A stretch of 22,089 nt of DNA from a virus, in IMG/VR virus record IMGVR_UViG_3300003691_000061, positions 1 through 22,089 of that record; one strand, written 5' to 3'. Position 1 is the stretch's first letter. Every line of letters begins with the position of its first letter. Of this stretch, positions 15,134 to 22,089 are shown in pieces. A program made the position numbers and the translations under genes. Below the pieces are notes generated by a model. It searched no databases. It had not been told where the DNA came from and saw only the letters and a program-made list of their open reading frames with translations.

Positions 15134-16701
15134 GGTGGATTATCATACCCTCTATCTTGTGTTTGCTGAACAGGTATCGACTGAACACTAGATGAATAAG
15201 GTGTCATGTTGATAACCAAGAATTTATAACCTGCCTTAATAAGTGTAATGAAACCGTTAGTACCGCCTACTGACTGGCTAAATGTATAGCTAGTGCCACT
15301 AGACTCAGTACCTGTCCCAATCTCTACTGCTGCTGCTCCCTGTACGCCTGTATAAGCGTGAATCTCTGTCCCAGCTACCAATCCAGTCAGTGTAACGTCT
15401 ACTGCGGCATTAACTACTACAGTTCCTGTACCCACGTTGTTGTAAGTTGGAGTTGATCCTCCTGATACATTTATTGTCAGTGTTTGACCCGATGCAACAC
15501 TGACTAAAACAGCTTCATTACCCGTTGCTCCGTTTACTACTGCATAGCCTGACAGAGTATTGTTCCAAGTAACTGAGGTTGTTGCAGCTATTGTACCAAG
15601 ATCAACTGCATGATTAGATCCATCAGATACGAACGTACCACCAGATACTAGAGCTAAATCATCTACCAATAGGGATACACTATTTGGTGACTCAGTAAAA
15701 GTTACATTAGTGAGTGTTGCTCCATTTTGGGTAACTAATCCACATCTTACGAACTTAGCACCAGGCATTACACTATTCGAGTCATAGGTGAATGTACCCA
15801 TGTCGTTGAACGTCATACCCGTGTGATCTATTAATAGCGATGAAACAGCGTTGAAGCTACCCTTAGAGTTCGTACCAACTGCTGAGATTGTGCCGTTATT
15901 CCATATACAAGTTGAACCAGCGTTAACCACTTCAAATGCTTGGAATGCAGGATCTACGAACTCTAAGTCATTAAGAGATATGTTGAAGTTGCTATCCTTA
16001 AAGTAGGCCGCTGTAGCAGCTGTACCTATGGAGAAGTGACATTGCATTGTATAAGAACCTGAGATTCCAGGAACACCTTGAAGTTGACCGTATCTATTAG
16101 CCTGTAAATCATTCTTAGCTGCTGCACCAGTAAACGTAGCAGGAGTACCTGAGTCACCAGCTGTGACTTCGTAACTTCTACCTTGACGTATTGCATCAAT
16201 ACCTAGAGGGGCACCTTTAGTTGGACCACCAACTAGCTTAGCTTGACCACCGTAAGTGTCCATAGCCGTGTGTGAAATTGTACCTGTACTAGCTGTCGCA
16301 TTTTCAGGATCTACTACAGCACATATCCAAGGGGCACCGTAGTCAATAGTATCTGATCCAGCATAGTTGTATGTATTAATAGCATTTGATGCTGAACCCA
16401 TAACAATAGAGATGCCGCCGTTAGCTTTAGTATCTAGTGAGCCAGGAGTCGTATGAGTAATCCAAGTATAGACAGCAGACAGATCACCTGTAGTAAGTGC
16501 TGTTGCAGTAGTGTCTTCAACCATGCCTTTTGTAGCATTAGCGAAAGCATTCTTAGATAGGCAGTTGACACCTTGAATGAAGTAATCAGTCTCAATGTTT
16601 AGACCTGATGCACCACCACCTAAAGCTGCCCAATTACCAGTAGACACTGCATCATCTGGTATTAACGCAGTAAGATCAGAAGTGTATATAGCAACAGCCA
16701 T
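15130..16701 (-). CDS. Large beta-rich virion protein with C-terminal QDRGYDNPP
   Basis: A 523-aa protein rich in Gly, Thr, Ser, Ala and Val. The central third (about 200-400) has short repeated strands with regular Asn and Gly turns (NISLNDLEFVD, GSTCIWNNGTISAV, GATLTNVTFTES, SGGTFVSDGS), which suggests a right-handed beta-helix of the fibre or pectate-lyase-like type. The last 100 residues form a separate beta domain (VDVTLTGLVAGTEIHAYTG, FITLIKAGYKFLVINM) and end in QDRGYDNPP. No catalytic signature was recognised, though beta-helix virion proteins can be depolymerases. The gene begins directly after the stop of the membrane-protein gene. It is probably a head-associated or tail-associated fibre. 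Confidence 0.75.
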   Translation of the reverse strand: MAVAIYTSDLTALIPDDAVSTGNWAALGGGASGLNIETDYFIQGVNCLSKNAFANATKGMVEDTTATALTTGDLSAVYTWITHTTPGSLDTKANGGISIVMGSASNAINTYNYAGSDTIDYGAPWICAVVDPENATASTGTISHTAMDTYGGQAKLVGGPTKGAPLGIDAIRQGRSYEVTAGDSGTPATFTGAAAKNDLQANRYGQLQGVPGISGSYTMQCHFSIGTAATAAYFKDSNFNISLNDLEFVDPAFQAFEVVNAGSTCIWNNGTISAVGTNSKGSFNAVSSLLIDHTGMTFNDMGTFTYDSNSVMPGAKFVRCGLVTQNGATLTNVTFTESPNSVSLLVDDLALVSGGTFVSDGSNHAVDLGTIAATTSVTWNNTLSGYAVVNGATGNEAVLVSVASGQTLTINVSGGSTPTYNNVGTGTVVVNAAVDVTLTGLVAGTEIHAYTGVQGAAAVEIGTGTESSGTSYTFSQSVGGTNGFITLIKAGYKFLVINMTPYSSSVQSIPVQQTQDRGYDNPP

Positions 16702-17124
16702 CTATCTTTTAACCTTTGAATTCATATGTCTGAGTCTGTCTTGGGTATATGAATTTACCTGTAATTCTTCCCTTAAGTCAGTTAATTCACCAAGCTCTTT
16801 AATCGTATACTCGTTTGTAATCCATTCATCACCGCTGGCTTCAAACCTAGCATACATCGAGTTAACAGCGCCTTTTAGGCTTTGCCTTCTCATTTGTAGG
16901 GACAATTCATCTATCTTTTTAGACGCTAACTTCATACTAATCATAACGGACTCATATAGGACTGCTACACAAACAAATACAACGGTTAAAAAGACTTTGC
17001 TATGCTCTGGTATGAAGTCAGCTAGTAATGGGAAGCTTTGCCATATAACAACCACTACAAGAAGTATCAGTATTGTGAACGGACTAATCTTTCCTAATAT
17101 GCTTTTAAAAACAACTTCAAACAT
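16702..17124 (-). CDS. Two-helix membrane protein, possibly holin-like
   Basis: A 140-aa protein. I chose the ATG at 17124, just inside the end of the DUF1353 gene and preceded by AAAGGCGG; a GTG at 17166 is less likely. Two hydrophobic helices at about 14-34 (FTILILLVVVVIWQSFPLL) and 43-63 (KVFLTVVFVCVAVLYESVM) are followed by a charged C-terminal tail containing YTIKELGELTDLREELQVNS and ending SKVKR. Two membrane segments and a basic, soluble C-terminus resemble some holin-like phage proteins, but no holin family was recognised with certainty. It is the only predicted membrane protein in the window apart from the tape measure helices. It could also be a membrane-docking or superinfection factor. 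Confidence 0.72.
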   Translation of the reverse strand: MFEVVFKSILGKISPFTILILLVVVVIWQSFPLLADFIPEHSKVFLTVVFVCVAVLYESVMISMKLASKKIDELSLQMRRQSLKGAVNSMYARFEASGDEWITNEYTIKELGELTDLREELQVNSYTQDRLRHMNSKVKR

Positions 17125-17491
17125 CTTTACCGCCTTTGTAACGCACCCAACCGCCTGCGCGAACACCCAGCCAGACCGTGTATCGTTTAATACGGCCTAC
17201 GCCATTCTCTTTCATTGCTTTTAAAAAAACGCCATCAGCACCGCTTCTGCTTATTGCCCTATGCCATACCCCTGAGTAAAGGAAGTCATGTAGAACGCTA
17301 GGTTCTGTTAATCTGCCTGTTGGCCTACCTATTACCGATAACATCACCCTAGGTATTGATGCAAAATCAGTGATAAACCCCTTTGGAACTTTGATAACGC
17401 ATGTTTCAGAAGACGCATAAGCTAAAGCAGATGATAACGTCCACGACGTGCCTTTACCGTGTGTGACTTCTAGCTTAGTGATGAACGGCAT
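17117..17491 (-). CDS. DUF1353 family protein
   Basis: A 124-aa protein with the hallmarks of DUF1353: VPKGFITDFASIPR at 35-48, SVLHDFLY at 65-72 and ADGVFLKAM at 85-93. The conserved Asp42, His68 and Asp69 look like a metal or catalytic site, but no activity is established for this family. DUF1353 genes are common in phages, often near lysis or structural genes. Here it overlaps the following membrane-protein gene by 8 nt, so the two are probably coupled. That pairing makes a link to lysis or cell-wall processing possible, though it is not shown by the sequence. Confidence 0.87.
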   Translation of the reverse strand: MPFITKLEVTHGKGTSWTLSSALAYASSETCVIKVPKGFITDFASIPRVMLSVIGRPTGRLTEPSVLHDFLYSGVWHRAISRSGADGVFLKAMKENGVGRIKRYTVWLGVRAGGWVRYKGGKDV

Positions 17492-17494
17492 TAA

Positions 17495-17608
17495 TTAGCC
17501 TTTCTTTGGTTTTGCTGCTGGCTTCTTAGCCGCTGGCTTCTCTCTTGATCCCGCCTCAGCCTTGGCTGCTGCTTCCCTTCGCTGTCTTTCAAATGCTGCT
17601 AAACCCAT
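17495..17608 (-). CDS. Small Ala/Lys-rich basic protein after the capsid gene
   Basis: A 37-aa protein: MGLAAFERQRREAAAKAEAG, followed by a Lys/Pro/Ala tail ending AAKPKKG. The ATG is preceded by AAGGAG at a 6-nt spacing, a near-perfect ribosome binding site, and the stop lies 3 nt before the DUF1353 start. Short basic proteins of the MGLAAF type commonly follow phage major capsid genes. The N-terminus is a likely amphipathic helix and the tail resembles histone-like Lys/Ala/Pro repeats, so it may bind DNA inside the head or aid assembly. That function is a guess. Confidence 0.78.
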   Translation of the reverse strand: MGLAAFERQRREAAAKAEAGSREKPAAKKPAAKPKKG

Positions 17609-17628
17609 GATGCTCTCCTTGTTAAAGA

Positions 17629-17652
17629 AAGGGCGGCTTTTTACACCGCCCT
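17629..17652 (-). terminator. Intrinsic terminator after the major capsid gene
   Basis: On the minus strand AGGGCGG (17652-17646) pairs perfectly with CCGCCCT (17636-17630) across a 9-nt loop, followed by TTCTTT (17629-17624). It starts 8 nt after the capsid stop codon. Partial termination here would make the capsid transcript more abundant than the downstream genes; read-through must still supply them, unless another promoter exists. Confidence 0.75.
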
Positions 17653-17659
17653 GAACTAT

Positions 17660-18664
17660 CTAGCCGTTAGTGATGATCTGAGCAATACGAACGTTTTTAC
17701 GCTCATATACTCGGTTCCAGTTACCAACTGTTGCAAGTTCTGCATTAGTTGGACTAGCGCCTGCCACTGCCGCACTTTGGAAAGCTACACCACGTGGGTG
17801 CATGATAAAGTGTGAACGAGTGATAAGAATGTCATTACCCGCTAGTGAATCACGATCTGTCTCACTAGGTACTGGAGCTGACCCTTGACCCATGCCTAAC
17901 GCACCGCTACCGAATAGGTAAGTAGTGTATTGAGGCGCTGCATCGCCAACCAATGGCCCTGCTGCTGGGGTATAAGGCATGCCATCGTCAATAACTAAGC
18001 GGATGCCGCGATACGTTTCAACTTCTGCATCACCCTGTGATTCTTTCTCAAATGAGATTGAATCCAATTTTTTAAGGTTACTGTAAACAGTCGAGTGCAT
18101 CGCGATACCAGCAATACCGCCAAGCGCATCACCGAAAGTAGCTTGACCGTCAACGAAAGCATCGCCACTGAATTTAGTGCCTGCTGCAATATCCGCATTA
18201 GTCGCGCCATGGATATCAGAAGTCATGTCACTTGAATCATTAGCAACGTTGTCTAAGAAAACACCCGCTAATGAGTTAAGACCGACCGCCTGGTAACGTC
18301 TAGCCCAATAATCAGCAACTAGATTGCCAATAGCTGCCATTGGATCAGAGCCAGCCAATGCTTTGGCTAGATCATTAACCGACCATGCTCGACCGCGCAT
18401 TAATAGTGCTGCGATATCTTGGCCTGAACCAATTTTGGCAGGAGTCAATGAGCCTGAGTCACTTAGGATTTCATCGTCACCTGTTAGATCCGTCCAAAAA
18501 GGCATATTGATTAATTTGCCACCTTGTGATGCCAGCGCGTTTAGTTCGGGATTAGTTGAAACAATGCCGCCCATGTAGAACGCCGCCAATTCTGCGGTTT
18601 TTTCTTGAACATAAGGATTAAATACTTCTGGGACAATTACGTCCGCGATTGTGGTTGTAGCCAT
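17660..18664 (-). CDS. Major capsid protein (gp13-like)
   Basis: A 334-aa protein that forms the icosahedral shell. It starts ATTTIADVIVPEVFNPYVQE and contains AAFYMGGIV, GGKLINMPFWTDL, AALLMRGRAWSVNDLAKALA, YWARRYQAVGLNSLAGVF and the closing SHFIMHPRGVAFQSAAV. This series is characteristic of the gp13-like major capsid family with the HK97 fold. AAAGG lies 8 nt before the ATG. There is no protease gene in the visible head module and no N-terminal delta-type domain, so the protein is probably assembled on the separate scaffold encoded just upstream, without a fused scaffold. Confidence 0.93.
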   Translation of the reverse strand: MATTTIADVIVPEVFNPYVQEKTAELAAFYMGGIVSTNPELNALASQGGKLINMPFWTDLTGDDEILSDSGSLTPAKIGSGQDIAALLMRGRAWSVNDLAKALAGSDPMAAIGNLVADYWARRYQAVGLNSLAGVFLDNVANDSSDMTSDIHGATNADIAAGTKFSGDAFVDGQATFGDALGGIAGIAMHSTVYSNLKKLDSISFEKESQGDAEVETYRGIRLVIDDGMPYTPAAGPLVGDAAPQYTTYLFGSGALGMGQGSAPVPSETDRDSLAGNDILITRSHFIMHPRGVAFQSAAVAGASPTNAELATVGNWNRVYERKNVRIAQIITNG

Positions 18665-18678
18665 TTGCGTTTACCTTT

Positions 18679-19374
18679 TTATTTAGTTTGCGCGGCTACT
18701 TTTAGTGCCGCATATTTTGCAGGATCAGCTTTTAATAACGCTGCCTGCTCAGTTAAATTAAAATGCTCCGTCTTAAACGGGTTATTAATTGCGGCACTGC
18801 CGTCGCCCCCTGTAGCACCGCCACCAGAAGCTTGATTTCCTCTTAGTAAAGAGTTATACCTCTCATTCGATTTAAATTCAACACTTAATTGTTCAAGGGT
18901 TGAAACTGTTAGCTCCCCATCCTCACTAAGCACCTTTAAGCCGTCGCTGGTACTCTTTAAGCGCCTAGCTATAAAATCACTAAGGATAGTTGCGTTGTGG
19001 CCGTCTGCAAGCTCTGCTGCAATCTTCATTGCTGCTGAGCCTACTCGCTCTTTGCTTACGCTTGCTTCCACTGTTGATAGCTGTGCGCTTAATCTTTCGC
19101 GTTCTTCCTCTGAACTTTTGAGTAACTGCTCATAGTCGCCATCTTTTCTGGCTTTATCCGCAATAGCTTTGGCTGCTGCGTCGGATTCTTCTTTCGCCTT
19201 ATTTTTAGCTTTCTTAGTCTCACCCAATAATTCCTGAACTTTGTCAGCCAAAGACTTAACGTCACCAACGTTTAAAGAATCGGTTATTGATTTCAATGCC
19301 TCGCGCTCAGTAGCGGATTCTTCAATCTCTGCCTTTTGCGCTTCAATTAGTTTTAATGCTTCTTCGAGTTCCAT
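18679..19374 (-). CDS. Capsid scaffolding protein
   Basis: A 231-aa, strongly helical, charged protein directly upstream of the capsid gene. Residues 1-110 are a predicted coiled coil with many Glu, Lys and Ala residues. Residues 111-178 form a second helical region, 179-192 are Gly/Ser/Ala-rich (GNQASGGGATGGDG), and the last 30 residues are a helical tail ending LKVAAQTK that may contact the capsid protein. Scaffold proteins guide capsid assembly and are then lost or degraded. GGAG lies 8 nt before the ATG. The type and place are typical; the assignment rests on composition and context. Confidence 0.83.
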   Translation of the reverse strand: MELEEALKLIEAQKAEIEESATEREALKSITDSLNVGDVKSLADKVQELLGETKKAKNKAKEESDAAAKAIADKARKDGDYEQLLKSSEEERERLSAQLSTVEASVSKERVGSAAMKIAAELADGHNATILSDFIARRLKSTSDGLKVLSEDGELTVSTLEQLSVEFKSNERYNSLLRGNQASGGGATGGDGSAAINNPFKTEHFNLTEQAALLKADPAKYAALKVAAQTK

Positions 19375-19399
19375 TTTATGTCTCCACTAGAGTTTTGGT

Positions 19400-19412
19400 G
19401 CGTCACTGACGC
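19400..19412. repeat. Short perfect inverted repeat in the MuF-scaffold gap
   Basis: GCGTCACTGACGC is a 13-nt inverted repeat with a single central base, in the 40-nt gap between the minor head gene and the scaffold gene. It starts 2 nt after the minor head stop. No T-run follows on the minus strand, so it is not a classic terminator. It could be an RNA-processing or stability hairpin. Confidence 0.45.
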
Positions 19413-19414
19413 GG

Positions 19415-20431
19415 TTAATCGAACGCCAAAGGGTTTAAAGCCTTTAGTTGTTCTAAGGTGTACTCCTTCCCCGTATCATCGGAAAAGCTTTTGATTGATA
19501 TTTTGCCTGATCTGAATAGCTTGGCTCGCTCTACGCCTAACACTTCATCTTGTACGCTGTGAGGCTGGTCTTTTAGCCAGCCACCGTATGTTGTTTTTGC
19601 ACTTACTGGCCCACCTTGTGCTGCTCGTTTTCCTGTTACGCCTGCGCCTAGGTTGTATTTAGGGTTAATGCGAGCGGTTCTCATGCTCCTGCAATTCCAA
19701 TGGACGGGCGGGTGAGGCCCTTCTCCAATTTCGTGCTTACTCCCATCTAGGCTGGCACAAATTCTTGTGACTCTGGAATCTAGCACCGACACATATTCTT
19801 CGCCAATTATCACATCGTCATTAGCCTTATAAACCTCCGATCTAGCCAATGAGCCAACCTGATTAGTCGCTGTTCTAATAACCGCCTCGGCTTGCTGCTT
19901 AGTCCTGACATTGACTTCATCCATTACCGCATCGGTGACTTCTTTTAGTGTGCTGCCCATTGCTGAATGATCGCGTATTATTTGCTCAACTACTTTCGCT
20001 TTCTTCTCTGAAAATTGCCGGACTATTCCGCTAATCGTGGTCTTTTCTGCTGTTTTGCCGTTAAGTAATGTCATCGGCTTATTGGCAAATGCGGATAATA
20101 GCTGTTCTGTAGATGGCGAATCAAACGTGGACAATGCTGTCGAGTTAACAAGTGCTTTACCTGCAAATTCGGCCTCTTCTTTTGCGAATGCCGCCGCACC
20201 TGTAAGAATATCGTCACCAAACTCTGCAAGAATGTCGCGCGCTAACCTTGCTATTTGAGCCGCTACCGCTACGCCTGATTGGAGTTCATAGCTTTTCTTC
20301 AAGCCAGCTTTAGCCCTTGCCGATAATCTCTGCAAATGAACTAATAGCCGTCTGGCCTCAGCTTTAGAGTATCGCTGTGTAAAGATCTGACGACGAGTGA
20401 GAATATCTATCAATCTTTGATTGCTACTCAT
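19415..20431 (-). CDS. Minor head protein (MuF / SPP1 gp7-like)
   Basis: A 338-aa protein of the Mu F / SPP1 gp7 morphogenesis family. The N-terminal 200 residues are helical. The diagnostic segment is at about 218-252: VLDSRVTRICASLDGSKHEI followed by PHPPVHWNCRSMRTA, with the paired Cys225 and Cys247 and the conserved HxxxxWNCR. These proteins sit with the portal inside the prohead and are ejected or needed for DNA delivery. No fused toxin domain is present, as the protein ends soon after the motif with DKEYTLEQLKALNPLAF-like sequence. Its ATG follows the portal stop with no gap (TAAATG). Confidence 0.92.
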   Translation of the reverse strand: MSSNQRLIDILTRRQIFTQRYSKAEARRLLVHLQRLSARAKAGLKKSYELQSGVAVAAQIARLARDILAEFGDDILTGAAAFAKEEAEFAGKALVNSTALSTFDSPSTEQLLSAFANKPMTLLNGKTAEKTTISGIVRQFSEKKAKVVEQIIRDHSAMGSTLKEVTDAVMDEVNVRTKQQAEAVIRTATNQVGSLARSEVYKANDDVIIGEEYVSVLDSRVTRICASLDGSKHEIGEGPHPPVHWNCRSMRTARINPKYNLGAGVTGKRAAQGGPVSAKTTYGGWLKDQPHSVQDEVLGVERAKLFRSGKISIKSFSDDTGKEYTLEQLKALNPLAFD

Positions 20432-21805
20432 TTATAAGAGCGGGCTTACCTGCTCAACTTCGCCCTCGATATCTTCATCGGTTCTATCAGTTGCGATAAT
20501 CCCAGCTTTACGCACTGATTTCCTAATGTCAGTCTTAGCAATGATCTGCCTGTCGTATAACTGAATCTCGGCCATAATGTCAGCCGGTTGTTTCTTAGCT
20601 TCGTAAAAGTCTGAATTGATAACAAACGTCACTTCTTCATTTTCTGATACGCCCATAAACATGCCGCACCAAGTAACCGCTTTAGCAATGGCTAGCGAAG
20701 CATTACCGACAACGTTAGCTAATACTGAGTTATCCCCAGCGTGCTTAATCCTTGCTGCTTCTGCCGTTTCTGCTTGCCCTGTTGCTTGAATAAGTCTAGC
20801 CCCAATGCTTACCATCTGAGCCTCTTTGTGAATCATTGCTTCCATTGCCATGCTATTTGGCTGAGCCTGTAGCATTAAAGCGCCACCGCCTTCTGGTAGT
20901 GTCCACGCGTTACGTGAACCGAATTTAAACGTACCACCAGCTTTATCAACCCATGTTTGCGTTAGTCCTGATATTACCGCTTGAGGCTGTCCAACCAAAA
21001 ACACCGACTCTTCATAGTCCGCACTATTGCGATAATGTCCTACGTTAACCTCTGCAATGTCGATCAAAGGCGCGTCATCAACATCGGGATCGTTAGCATA
21101 AGCACCGGCCATAACGAACGGTATTACATCGAACGTTTGCCCATTGCCTTGAGACGGTGAAAATGTATCAAGGATCGAGTCGTCACGCCAAATATAAACC
21201 GTATAAACGCCACCAAGCAACATAAGCACGCGATATTGCTCTATATCCTCCTGCTGAAATTCATCACCCTCACCCTTGGCTGTTTCTTTCAATACGACTA
21301 AAGTTAGCTTCGATTGCCCGTTAACCGTTTCAGTCGCCCAGTTAATGATTGATTCAGCCGGGTAAGTCTTAATACTTGCTTGAATGCCGCTTGTTTGCGC
21401 TGCCGTTTGGCCTGCTTCGGTCTTAGGGTAATCGGCCAATAAACCATAGCGGCCTGTTATCAACAAATCACCGACTGCTTTTTTGCCTAATTGCTCAATG
21501 CTTAATCCATCACCCGTGGCATTATCTGTTAAATATTCAATTTGGCTTGGCAGCTCTATTTCTGAATCTTTACGAAAGGCCATGCCAACCATCGCGTTTT
21601 TAGTTCGTGCCGTGACATTCAAGAATTGAGCCGATTGTAAATAATCCGCGTATCGTTGCGCTGCATCATCAGCTTCTGGATCAGGGTTTCTTAAATACGT
21701 TAATGTTGCTGCTTTGATAGCCTTTGCGCCTTTTACGCAATCCCGCGCCATCTTCCACTTGCTTAAACTGTCTGAATATTGCGGGTGTATTGAGTCAACT
21801 GGCAT
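20432..21805 (-). CDS. Portal protein (DUF4055 family)
   Basis: A 457-aa protein that should form the dodecameric DNA-entry ring. It matches the DUF4055 portal type: the start contains HPQYSDSLSKWKMARDCVKG, then AQFLNVTARTKNAMVGMAFR, then GLSIEQLGKKAVGDLLITGR and YGLLADYP. Further on are VIPFVMAGA, LIDIAEVNVGHYRNSADYEE and the late helix ATGQAETAEAARIKHAGDNS. The order (hinge, clip and long crown-like helices) and the length are normal for the family. The gene lies 1 nt after the terminase stop, the usual packaging-gene arrangement. Confidence 0.93.
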   Translation of the reverse strand: MPVDSIHPQYSDSLSKWKMARDCVKGAKAIKAATLTYLRNPDPEADDAAQRYADYLQSAQFLNVTARTKNAMVGMAFRKDSEIELPSQIEYLTDNATGDGLSIEQLGKKAVGDLLITGRYGLLADYPKTEAGQTAAQTSGIQASIKTYPAESIINWATETVNGQSKLTLVVLKETAKGEGDEFQQEDIEQYRVLMLLGGVYTVYIWRDDSILDTFSPSQGNGQTFDVIPFVMAGAYANDPDVDDAPLIDIAEVNVGHYRNSADYEESVFLVGQPQAVISGLTQTWVDKAGGTFKFGSRNAWTLPEGGGALMLQAQPNSMAMEAMIHKEAQMVSIGARLIQATGQAETAEAARIKHAGDNSVLANVVGNASLAIAKAVTWCGMFMGVSENEEVTFVINSDFYEAKKQPADIMAEIQLYDRQIIAKTDIRKSVRKAGIIATDRTDEDIEGEVEQVSPLL

Positions 21806-21806
21806 T

Positions 21807-22089
21807 TTAGAATCTCACTTTAATTTGTGTTACTGGTTTATTAATCGGGTATTTTCGATTAACGAAATAACCGGAACAATCAAGCCAATCATCTACCGCT
21901 GGATGCTCATTGCTTTTTTCCGGTGCGCCTTTCTTATCATAACCCTGTATTTCTAGCGCGTTAGTTAAATTCGGGCATTTATCAGTATTAATCTTGATCT
22001 TATCATGTGACAGAAGCGCATTAAAAGCGTTTATTCTATCGCGTACCGGCGGGTTAGCGCTTGGTGCGTCAACCAAATATCCAGCGCCT
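21807..22089 (-). CDS. terL: Large terminase subunit, C-terminal end (partial)
   Basis: The frame is open to the right edge, so the true start lies beyond the window; a TTG at 22076 is not the start. The visible 94 residues (GAGYLVDAPSANPPVRDRIN, then AFNALLSH, ALEIQGYDKKG and HPAVDDWLDCSGYFVNRKYP) belong to the C-terminal RNase H-like nuclease domain of large terminases. The Asp pair in HPAVDDWLDC includes the conserved acidic residue near the end of the nuclease fold. The protein cuts and packages genomic DNA through the portal encoded next to it. The ATPase domain is outside the window. Confidence 0.87.
   Translation of the reverse strand, partial: GAGYLVDAPSANPPVRDRINAFNALLSHDKIKINTDKCPNLTNALEIQGYDKKGAPEKSNEHPAVDDWLDCSGYFVNRKYPINKPVTQIKVRF

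Noticed and set aside
16702-17166. Longer version of the membrane protein starting at GTG 17166
   Set aside because: The extra 14 residues lie within the DUF1353 coding sequence; the ATG at 17124 has AAAGGCGG upstream and puts the first hydrophobic helix at a natural distance from the start.
22074-22076. TTG at 22076 as the start of an 89-aa gene
   Set aside because: The frame continues open to the right edge and the residues upstream read as normal terminase nuclease-domain sequence, so this is an internal codon of a longer gene.

Overview
This window is the late structural region of a tailed phage or prophage with a long non-contractile (siphovirus-type) tail. Almost every gene is on the minus strand in one tightly packed, translationally coupled array, with many ATGA or TAATG overlaps. 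The array reads from the right edge (terminase) to the left (tail fibres) and ends at a strong intrinsic terminator at 106-140. No host gene is visible. The moderate, AT-leaning composition and the protein families suggest a marine or aquatic gammaproteobacterial host, but this is inference.

Head module (22089 to about 17495): C-terminus of the large terminase subunit, a DUF4055-type portal, a MuF/SPP1 gp7-like minor head protein, a scaffold-like coiled-coil protein, a gp13-like major capsid protein followed by an intrinsic terminator, and a 37-residue basic protein.

Inserted block (17491 to 10469): a DUF1353 protein, a two-helix membrane protein that could be holin-like, three large beta-rich virion proteins (523, 552 and 454 aa), a 392-aa fibre-like protein, and small accessory ORFs. 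This roughly 7-kb block lies between the capsid gene and the head-tail connectors, where a compact siphophage would normally go straight to connectors. It looks like a head-fibre or decoration cassette. Two of its proteins end in the same QDRGYxNP peptide.

Connector and tail-tube module (10476 to 7306): a small structural protein, a DnaT-like connector, a head-closure protein, an HK97 gp10-like protein, a tail terminator and the tail tube protein. Then come a 56-aa zinc-ribbon protein and a G/GT-type tail assembly chaperone pair. The chaperone pair is joined by a canonical -1 slippery heptamer (A AAA AAC), with a bulged hairpin 6 nt downstream.

Tail tip (7306 to 245): a 593-aa tape measure protein, then a CBM-like domain protein, a beta-rich tail protein, a LamG/concanavalin-like protein, a 715-aa hub-like protein with seven GSLxxxEQ repeats, and an acidic, Cys-containing adhesin-like protein. 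The extreme left holds the likely 3' end of a convergent plus-strand gene. The clearest functional discoveries are the frameshift cassette, the shared C-terminal tag and the unusual cassette in the neck region.
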